A stretch of 64,000 nucleotides of DNA, taken from Paratinospora sagittata. Its lineage: Eukaryota > Streptophyta > Magnoliopsida > Ranunculales > Menispermaceae. A program made the translations under genes and the position numbers. Under the pieces are notes generated by a model. That model was given only the letters and a program-made list of their open reading frames with translations, was not told the DNA's origin and made no database searches. The stretch is from NCBI GenBank assembly GCA_035771175.1, contig CM069589.1, positions 28,290,201-28,354,200 on the forward strand. Reading direction: 5' to 3'. This document shows positions 55,584-64,000 of the stretch, piece after piece (position 1 is the first letter of the stretch; every line of letters begins with the position of its first letter).

Positions 55584-57583
55584 TGTTGAACCAATTATTC
55601 TCATGTCCCTTACGAGAATATGTCCCTAATAAAAAAGATATTTTGATGATTGCATACCACATTCTAATTATGATAATACTATATGCATTACACATCTAAT
55701 CTCACATGAAAGCTCATCCGAAGAATTGACAACGCATGGTGAAAGAGCTATCAAGATCAATTTGAAGACCATGATCGTTCAAAGTCATATTTGTGTGTTA
55801 TTAGACTGTGTTTAGGTTCTAGAACCTCTTTTATCATATGATTCAAGCACTATGCATGATTGCATGGTTTAGTCAATTTGATTTCAAAGTATTTTTCGAT
55901 CACTTATAATGAAATCTCTATAATAGATTTGATTCAAACATATCGATGTTAATCATGTTTTATCGAACTTTAAAATGTTGAAAAATATCAAAACTATTTT
56001 ATAGTGTCCATCAGGACGCTGATGTGTTTGTCAAGACACTAATTTCTTAGTAGTGCCCTCCTGGACTTAGTTAGTCAGGACTTAGTTGATATATTAGGAC
56101 GCTGATAATGTTCAAGGTTGAAAACGTTCATATCTATCAGGACGCTGATTGAACATCAGCTCACTGATCGTTTTTAAACATTAGGACACTGATTGTCCAG
56201 TACCACCCTTATCTTTTCTGTCATTTTAAAAGTTTTAAATATCAGGACACTTATGTCTTTAGTAGCGCCCTTATGTTTTCATGCTTTGAATATTAGGACG
56301 CCTACAACATTAGTAGCGCCCTTGTGATTTTAAGTGTTTCAAAAACAAGTCAGGACACTTATCATTAAATAGCGCCCTCAAAGCTTTATATGTTTTTAAA
56401 CGTTAAGTAAGTTAGAACACTTACTTTCCAGTAGCGCCCTCATTTCATAGTTCGACAGGATGCTAATAGTCTATAAGCGCCCTCAAGGAACAAAACGACA
56501 AAGTTGGCTTTACGTGTCAAGATGTTGATTGACAAATCAGGACATTAATCCAACATTGTCATAAAGTTGTTATTTGCACTTTTTCTGATACACTTTTTAG
56601 AACTGTTTGTAACCTTTTTCAGAACTTTTTGAATCATTTCAGAACCTTCCAACACTTTATCAGAACATTCTATTTTCATGAATGATCAGAAAATTCAAGT
56701 GTTGTCGTCGTAAGTGCACAGACTAATTCAATTATTTTCGGGAAAAAATATGTCTGTTGTTTAAAATAGCTTTGTGCGCCAAAATTATACTTGGGAAAGT
56801 TCAAGTCCATTACACCATTGCTATCTTGATATATATGCTGCCTTAGTGCAAATTGAAAAGAGATAGAAATCAACGAGAAAACGGATAACCTGTTCTCAAA
56901 TCTATAAACAGTTTTCACTTGTGCAAATACTCTTGAAAGGTATATTTCTACTCGTAGCTTTAAACTCTCAATCAATTTTGAAATAAGTCAAGTCTTCTGG
57001 ATTAGTTGATCTTCATTCATATTTTTTCAAAAATCCATTGAAGAAGAAGAAAGTTTTTTGAACCAATTTTTAGTTGCACTTTATCATACATATTTTGCTG
57101 AATCTGTGGTAACAGAAGGTTCAATCCAAAGCTTTGTAAGTATCACTTTGATTCTAAGTAAAGAGAATCATATCTCATCTTGTACCTTGGTATTGGTGAT
57201 TGGTTTGTCACTGGTTTAGAACAAGTGTTGCTTGATTTGCAACGGTTGTTCTCATACCCGAAAGTTGAGAAAGGTCGTTCTCACACCCGTAAGTTAAGAA
57301 AGCTAAGCAGTTCTTCTCACACCCGTAAGTTGAGAAAGTGTAACAGCTTGGTCTTTTACCCGTAAGAAGATCCTTAGTGGAGTTTAGACGAATCCTAACT
57401 GAGGAGGTTAGGTAGTGGATGTAAGCAAGGCCGAACCACTCTAAATCTTGTGTGTCTTGTATTCATTATTGTTACTATGTTTGATTTACCATACTTGTCT
57501 AATTTTTTTATATTATTTCATACGTTTTAAAGAAACGTTAAAATTTGTTATGTGTCCAATTCACCCCCTTCTCGGACACATCT

Positions 57584-60500
57584 TGATAGACACCCAAGAG
57601 GGGGGTGGATTGGGTGTTGGCGGATTTTTTAGGATCTTTCTCAAACAATTAATATTTGTAAACAAGCAATAACTCATGAATGTAAAAAGTGTAGTAAAGT
57701 GGACAATGCGCAGCGATATATAGTGGTTCGACTTCCCAATAAGCCTACCTCCACTACCTAGTCTCCCCGACTAAGATTTCCAAAACCTTTCACTAAACTG
57801 ATCCTACTTCACGGGTGAGAATCCAACACAAACTTTGATTCTCCGCAAGAGAATCTTCCTAACTAGCACACTTGCTAGATTTCAATGATACAATGATTAA
57901 TCAACAAGAAATTTTTTTAACATGGGAACAAACTCCAAGAAAGAAACAAAGTACAACTTTAGATTATCTCTTAAAGAATTTCTTAGCTACTTTAATACTG
58001 AAAGCATTCACGACAGAAAATTGAATAATAAAAAATATATTACCTCAAAACGAATCAGAAACAAGATATGTAATAGAGCTTAAGATGATGAACAACTTTT
58101 GTTGAAGTGAAAATACCAAAATCTCAGTGCATCAGCATGTGTATTCAAATCATCAATGGTGGCTACCTTTAGTTGCAGAGAAAAAGGGTTTCAGAAAATT
58201 ATATTTTAAATGTTCTAGCTATTTTGAATAGGGTTTAATGATTGTTTAAATAGAAAACTATGGTTCAAAACCCTAAACCTATTATGAGTGGCCAGGATTA
58301 AAGATTTAATCATGTATTAGTGAAATCAACGGCCCACAATGGTTGCTCAGGTTTAAAACCCGAAATGAGCAAAAATGAAAAAAATAGGTTAGAGTGCGTT
58401 TCAGGAAAGTGGAGTGCGTTTTATGAAGCCCGAGAGAAAACAACAAACTTTCACACACTAGCTGAAACGCGTTTCAGAGATCCCGAGGCAAAAACACACT
58501 AAAATGGGTTTTATACAGCTGGAATGCGTTTCACTCAATTGAAGCGCGTTTCACTAGACCTGAGAGTTATTGTGACGCCCCGAAAATTATTTCATCTAGC
58601 CCATAACCCAATTGCATTTTGCCCAAACTCTATGTGTTTGCCTTGATATGTTTGGTGTTTGTTTGATGGTTGTTTAATGTTTGTATATTTGACGCTTGAT
58701 AATGTATACAAATATATGCATCATAAATTATATATGGGTCATGTTAAATTAAAGTATAATGCATGTGTTATTATTTATGTATAGGCCATTAAACCATGAA
58801 TTGATATGGGTTAGGATTGATTGAATAAAAGGATAAATGAGAATGAAAATTTGGTGTATTAGATGAATTGGACATTTAAAATACATTCAAGCATGAGATT
58901 GGTTAAAGTACATATGGTTAGTATGGGTAGTATGAGACCAACACATGTCAAGTTGGTGCATGAGAATGGACAAGTGTCCCATGCCCAATTTCTCTTCTCC
59001 AACACATGTGAAGTTGGTGCATGAGAATGGACAAGTGTCCCATGGACAAGTGTCCCATGCCCCATTTCTCTTCTCCAACACATGTCAAGTTGGTGCATGA
59101 GAATGGACAAGTGTCTCATGCCCACTTCTCTTCTCCAAGGAAGTCCTAGAGAGTGAGATGAGTGGAGGGAAAGCAAAAAAGAAGAGAAAGGAAAGAAGAA
59201 GAGGAAGTTGCTTTGAGGGAAGTCTTAGCAATGTTTTCATCAAGGTGCTGGATCTTGTGATATATGGTCAGATTGAGCTCAACCTTTGTAATCCAGTTCC
59301 TATTTTATGGTTATTCATTCTGGTCGGTGAAGATCTTGATTGGAGTTTTCCTCTGAGAGATATAACCTCCCAAACAAAGCTTGTCGGAAAGTCTGAATTT
59401 CTCGCGCAGTTTAGATCAAACTGTTAGATCACCTAAACCTACCGTTGGATGGATATGATATTTCAGAGGATGGTTCAAAACTAATATTTCTGCATTATGA
59501 ACGGTTGAGATGTTGATAGGTCAAACTTTCTGTGTGATATAGTTATCTGAGTTCAAGTATTTACAGCAGGAAAGGAGAAATTGTCTGAATAGAGACTTGT
59601 TCATCAAAGAGGCCTATCTCTTCAGTTCACCGTTGGATTGAGCTGATGTTTGGACAGAAGGTTTGCTTCTAAACATACTTCAATATGTATGGTTGATTTT
59701 GTGATGAAATATTTCTATTGGCAGTTTGATTCATCTGAACAGAGTCTTAAATGGAAAATTGGTAGGGTTGTTTGTATTAGACCTAAATTTAGAATGTGAA
59801 TTTAGACCTTTCCAAATAGCTTGCATGTCAACTATGTTGACCTAGTTTCCATTGTTGATGAATCCATGATGCAAAATCAGTGATATACATGGCTGAACAT
59901 GGTGACCTAGTGTAAATCAGCAATATGGCCTAAATATGAAAAATTTCATATTTTAGGGCTTTTGATGCTTTTGGCCTAGAATCATTGAATTAATGCAATT
60001 TATGTCTAATTAAGCATGATTAGGGCTGATTATGCTACTGATTAGGTGGTTGTTACCATATCATGGGTTAGGCCTACTTGTGATCGAATGACCCAATTTG
60101 GGCATGTTTATGCCTAAGGAATTGAAAATCAGTATTTTTGATTAATTGAATGATTTATGAATGAAAACTATGCATTCGAGGCCTAAGTCAGGTGATATGA
60201 GTAGAATGATGGGATTAGATGGGACTTAGGCCTATTGTCTATATGTGGGCTGATTTAAGGTTGATGTGTAATGTCTATGTGATTGAGCATAGGAATTAAT
60301 GTATGGTTGGATATTGATGAATGTTTCAGGACCTTGATTGGGTTGATTCGGTTTGGTGTCCGTGTGTGGTTAGATACTCTCGCGAGGCTTGGTTGTGAGT
60401 AGACTTCATTTATGATTATATATTTTATGTCATCATATCACTTATATATATTGTATGTTGAAAGCATGAATGTGTTCTAATGTTTTGAATGATGCATTGA

Positions 60501-61989
60501 TTTGAGAAAACCTTATGACTTTGGTTGGGCCCATCTACCTGGCTAAGAGGGAGACTTAACCTTGTCATAAAAGGGTTTTAGAAAAGAAATATTTGGGGAT
60601 GAGAACGGTACGGTGAAATAGACGTGCACTAGTAACCCCAATGCATGTGGAATGTGGATCCAAATTGATAGTCTTTTACTTGCATCGAACTTATTATAAA
60701 TACTTGATATCTATATGTTATGAGCTTTTAATCATGCTACACATTGACAAGCATACATGATATTTATTGATGAGTATTGATAGCATATTTGAATTCTATT
60801 CACTGGGCACCGTTGGCTCACCCTCATTTTCCTCGTTCAGGTCCTTCTGTCCCAAATAAGGGCAAAGGAGTAGTCATATCTTGAGGGCCTTGCCGGCGAG
60901 AGAATCCAAGGACTCGATGTGAGTTGAGAGGCATTTTGATTGAACTGTGTTTTAAATTATGATGTATTATATTTTGGACTATGCAATTATAACACTTACT
61001 ACATTGTAGTATGGGTGAGTTGGGACTTGTTAGATAGACCATGTGGGCATATGACAGTTTTTTTTTGTACCCATAGTTTTGGACTTTATGTGTATGTCCA
61101 TCTTGATGGACCGTAGGGATTATGGTTTTATTTATGGTTCATTTTTTTGCATTATCTTTTGTCTTGGATGATTAATACGGTTGGTAATTTTGTTTAGTAC
61201 CTTTTTATATTATGTCATTGTTTGGGATAAGGCTCGTAGGGTCTCAACCACCTCACGGGGGTTGAGGAGTAGTTGGAGATGCCTACGCTGGGCGTCCCGC
61301 CCTAGCATTTCGCACGCCATTTCTTGCGGATTGGTGGTCTGGGGTGCGGGGTCGCCACAGTTATGCACACTCTTCGCCTTGTACTTGAAACGTGTTTCTT
61401 CTTGCTGGAGTGCGTTTCAGCTTGTTTGAGGTAAATGAGACGTGTTTTTGCTACAACAGTGCGTTCCACTGAGTAGGAGTGCATTCCATGAGTTTTTGGG
61501 AATCGTGTACATATCCAGAATACTGCTTAAGTTCTATGAGCGATAAAACGATAGAAACCAAGTTAAACCACTGTTAAATCTTCAAGTAAGATCGAAGGGT
61601 TGAAAACCTTTGAAAAATAGAATTCGATTCGATTAAACACATGATAAAGAGAAGTGGCTCATCAATTACTAAAAGAAACTTACAACCTAAAAAGATCTAA
61701 AGAAGTTATAACATTTTGAGACGTTTCGTTCTTATGCTTTGATCTTTGGTTGACTTCAGTTTGGCTTTGTCTTGACTTTAGCTAACTTGCTTTGTTTACA
61801 CATTAGAGTTCCTTTGTGCTTCAGGTCTTGCTTTTGGAACTTCTACGCTTGATGAGTGTTTTGTTTTTGCTTCAGACTTTAAGACTTACAACACATTAAA
61901 CTAGAACATACACAACACATAAGTTAGATAACATAAAATATTGTTTGGAATCATCAAAAGTGCAAAGGGTAAGGGTCATTAAGCTAACA
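57584..61989 (-). mobile_element. Solo SIRE-like LTR L (minus), split by R
   Basis: The pieces are 57584-58570 and 61360-61989. Minus-strand start TGTTAGCTTAATGACCC (61989), end GGGTGTCTATCA (57584). TSD CATCT (57579-57583, 61990-61994) lies inside the terminal sequence of K. It has GAAACGCGTTTC-type palindromes (58390-58560, 61370-61490; perfect CTGAAACGCGTTTCAG at 58462-58477), a weak TATA (about 58245), a GATTCTC/GAGAATC hairpin (about 57838-57856) and a two-stem block (57720-57785). No internal region. Confidence 0.9.
58571..61359 (+). mobile_element. Solo gypsy LTR R (Q family)
   Basis: Starts TGTGACGCCCCGAAAAT and ends GGGGTCGCCACA, TSD GTTAT (58566-58570, 61360-61364). 2.79 kb, related throughout to the Q LTRs. 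It differs in repeat counts: an extra partial 61-bp repeat (58943-59140) and a single gggatgagaacggtacggtg unit (60592-60640) where Q has two. The frames at 58859-59176 (minus) and 60824-61042 (minus) come from the repeats or non-coding sequence. Confidence 0.93.
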
Positions 61990-62003
61990 CATCTGGGCCA
62001 ACA

Positions 62004-62066
62004 ACTATGTTCTGCCATACTCAAAGAAATTGTTAGATCTTTTTGATGCAAAAACCCGCTCTTTGA
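62004..62066 (-). mobile_element. Leader and primer-site remnant of D-type element
   Basis: Minus-strand ATG of the gag at 62018, preceded by the SIRE-type leader (gatctaacaatttctttgag) and, further upstream, tcaaagagcgggtttttgc, which resembles TATCAGAGC plus downstream leader. The primer site is thus half replaced by Athila sequence at about 62066. Confidence 0.6.
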
Positions 62067-62302
62067 TGCACCATGGTGATCAAGGCCGGCTTCAATTCAA
62101 AATTGCTGGCATTGATGGGTAACCTTGCTATGCCTGAGAAATTGTTGTTCACCACGGGCTTGAAATAGTCTCTCAAAGGTAAGTGATTGTTTCCTTCAGC
62201 CATGGCTTGCTCTTCAACTCTTTGGTCTCTTCTCAACCTCCCAAAAGTTCTTTTAATTTCTGGATCAAGCGGCAAGAGTTCCATACTCCTTGTCCTTCGC
62301 AT
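62067..62302 (-). pseudogene. Athila-type Gag N-terminus of element M
   Basis: Starts at ATG 62302 (MRRTRSMELLPLDPEI). Contains RDYFKPVVNNNFSGIARLPI and NFELKPALITMV, very close in pattern to the Gag of H (RDYFKPVIQDNYSGIMRIPI, NFELKPVLITMV). After ITMV the sequence changes to the SIRE leader of D, so only about 75 residues remain. Its own upstream leader (62303-62445) has a pyrimidine tract and TAG just before the start, as in G and H. Confidence 0.8.
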
Positions 62303-62445
62303 TAACCGCGCAATTCTACCAAGAAAAGAGAACAAGAATTTCAGGAAATAAAAAATAAAACTCAAACAAAAAAAACAAAAAGAAATACCTAAATTAAGAT
62401 CAAAACAAATTTGCAATGGTATTAATAAAAGAAAAATTGGCACTA

Positions 62446-62463
62446 TCCCCGACAACAACACCA
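62446..62463 (-). other. Primer-binding site of element M
   Basis: Minus-strand TGGTGTTGTTGTCGGGGA, a diverged Asp-tRNA-type site, separated from the LTR end by AGTTTT. Confidence 0.7.
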
Positions 62464-62469
62464 AAAACT

Positions 62470-64000
62470 TGATCGTGAATAATTGTATTGCAAGTGCACG
62501 ACAGTCAAGTAATAATATAGACCGACGGTGAGTTGGGTATCATCCATAGGATAGTTAATTTAACTGTTAAAAAATGCCCAAAATTACTAAGAACTTGATT
62601 TTATCTAGGTGATCGAATTGTGATGGATTAATTGCTGGAATGAAAATTAACTGAAATTAAAACAAAATTATGCAAATAAATTGAGAATTAAAGAAAAGCA
62701 ATGAATAGAGATGATGGAGAGTTGATTTCACTATGTTGTTTTATATGGGTTTCAAAAGATAGTGTTATTGAGTTAATTCTTAGGTTTATAAATCATGAAT
62801 CCTAATTTGTTCAAACCCTTCTCTCGAATGCAAATTCAAACACCTATGTTTCAATTACTAATTCCCTCTCTCGAGTGCAAATTAACAATGAAAGCATGCA
62901 TTGAGATCTATCATCTCAAAGTCCCTAGGTTGCAATTCACTTGTTCAGATTCGAAAACACCTCTCTCGAGTGTAAGGATTCAAATCTAAAATCATCGAAC
63001 AAGTTACCAATAAGTTGCAAGCATTAAACATGGAAAATTCCAAATAAACCGATTAAATTAATCAACAACACACAAACAATGAAAATCAAGCCATATAATT
63101 CAACATAGATCAATCAACATCTCTAATGGAAACTTAGCTCATATTTAAATCCATGGTTACAAGAGTGAAAGAAGAAAATGAAATTAGAAACCCCCTTTGA
63201 CAAGTTGATCTGCTTCTTAAATCTGCAACTCTTCTTATTCACCTCTTCTTGCCACCTTTTCTCAACCCAAAAACCTAATCTATTCTAATCTCTTCTAATT
63301 GTCTCAAAATTGCAAGATAAAATTGAAAGATCCCCTAAAACAAACCCTAAAGTAAACTTAATTACAAGTGTGTCGAAATTACAAGAAAGGACCCAAGAAC
63401 CTTGGCCAAAACAACAAAAAATCGCAATAGGGAAACCCAATGGCACCACAGTGCCCAAAACCTTTCATTCCCTTCTATTTTCATTTCGCAACGGCGCCGC
63501 AGCACCATCTTTGGCGCCCATAACCAAAAATGCACACATTTTGTGCATTTCTTCTTGAATTGTTCATTGGCTTTTTGCTAGCTTTTGGTCCACTTCTTGA
63601 GCATGTTCTTGACCTCATTTTGAAACCTTTTGAGCCTTATTTGCACCACTTTAAAACTCTTTATTCACCTACAAAACAAAGCAAAAACAAATGTAAGTAA
63701 TCTATATGAATCAAATAATAAAAATCTATATGCAAGTATGTATTAACATGTAGAATGTGAAAATATTAATACGGAAATGATGCAATTGACTTTAGGAAAA
63801 ATACATAAAAATCATGATTATTTTTCTAAGCTAGCCTAATGCATTTTATTCATGAAAACACCTAAAACTAACCTATGAAATTCATAAAAAATATCTAATT
63901 AGACCTAAAACACTAAATATGAACAATTAATGCAAATATATCTAAAAATTAGCTAAATGCACTTAAAAACCTATGACATTACCATGTAAACTAATAACTA
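62470..64000 (-). mobile_element. 5' LTR of Athila-type element M, runs to window end
   Basis: LTR end is TTCACGATCA on the minus strand (62470), very like the G LTR (AATCACGATCA). It contains three CTCTCGAGTGC-type boxes (near 62819, 62868 and 62958) and a GC-rich segment (63487-63520, gcaacggcgccgcagcacc). It reaches the window edge at about the length of the G LTR (1.53 kb), so its start is probably just outside. Frames at 62795-62989 and 63310-63558 are not genes. Confidence 0.82.

Larger units (their letters stand above)
55584..62003 (+). mobile_element. Solo SIRE-type LTR K, split by L
   Basis: Same family as C and J. Starts TGTTGAACCAATTATTC. The end is cut at 57583 and completed by gggccaaca at 61995-62003. 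TSD ACTAT (55579-55583, 62004-62008). It has a motif array (56005-56540), TATA-like element near 56829, hairpins TTCTCA/TGAGAA and relatives (57248-57370) and a two-stem block (57391-57444). The short frames inside are not genes. Confidence 0.92.

Overview
The window is a plant intergenic (probably heterochromatic) region made almost entirely of nested LTR retrotransposons. No host gene, tRNA, rRNA or CRISPR array is supported. A flowering plant is indicated by SIRE/Maximus-type Ty1/copia LTRs with Met-tRNA primer sites, Tekay/Del-type Ty3/gypsy chromoviruses, Athila-type Ty3/gypsy elements with Asp-tRNA-like primer sites (TGGCGCCGTTGCCGGGGA class), AT-rich spacers and 5-bp target-site duplications (TSDs). 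The species cannot be named from this window.

Layout. 1-6128 is a gypsy LTR (X), split by a minus-strand SIRE-type LTR (E, 459-5443) that is itself split by a solo SIRE-type LTR (F, 2439-5252, TSD AATGT). The X primer site and a hairpin-rich leader follow (6135-6524). 6525-22065 is a non-autonomous Athila-related family, G, arranged internal-LTR-internal-LTR. Its last LTR is split by a gag-protease-only Athila element on the minus strand (H, 13530-21329, TSD TTCAT) and ends where SIRE element A inserted. Element A has its 5' LTR at 22066-23932 and its gag at 23988-24136 plus 39508-40310. The gag is interrupted by an inverted solo LTR of the same family (B, 24137-39502, TSD GTAAA). B contains a two-LTR fusion (P, 24675-27469, TSD TAGCT) and a complete Tekay-type element (Q, 28476-39141, TSD ATTAG).

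From 40311 the non-coding 3' part of A runs to 43421. There a minus-strand SIRE-type element D begins (3' LTR C, RNase H end of pol). 46019-49913 is a scar zone of a chromovirus LTR and integrase tail (T), an LTR stub (U) and a second E-type LTR (E'). A plus-strand SIRE-type element N follows (end of pol, polypurine tract, 3' LTR J), with a solo gypsy LTR (S) inside J. 55351-62066 is the start of the D gag on the minus strand, split by solo LTR K (TSD ACTAT). K is split in its last 14 bp by solo LTR L (TSD CATCT), and L is split by solo LTR R (TSD GTTAT, same family as the Q LTRs). From 62067 to the window end lies the 5' end of another minus-strand Athila element, M.

How the parts work. Only Q keeps a nearly complete gag-protease-RT-RNase H-integrase-chromodomain reading frame, and it carries nine in-frame stops, all TAG, plus damaged catalytic residues. 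All other elements are LTRs, fragments or deletion derivatives.

The most interesting signals are in non-coding DNA. (1) SIRE-type LTRs carry tandem hairpins with CGTAA-like loops, followed by a two-stem block with compensatory changes between families. (2) Several LTR families carry clusters of family-specific CG-centred palindromes, upstream of the TATA box in the SIRE-type LTRs. (3) Two inverted LTRs 204 bp apart could form a long double-stranded RNA. (4) Several recombinant structures are preserved between intact TSDs.
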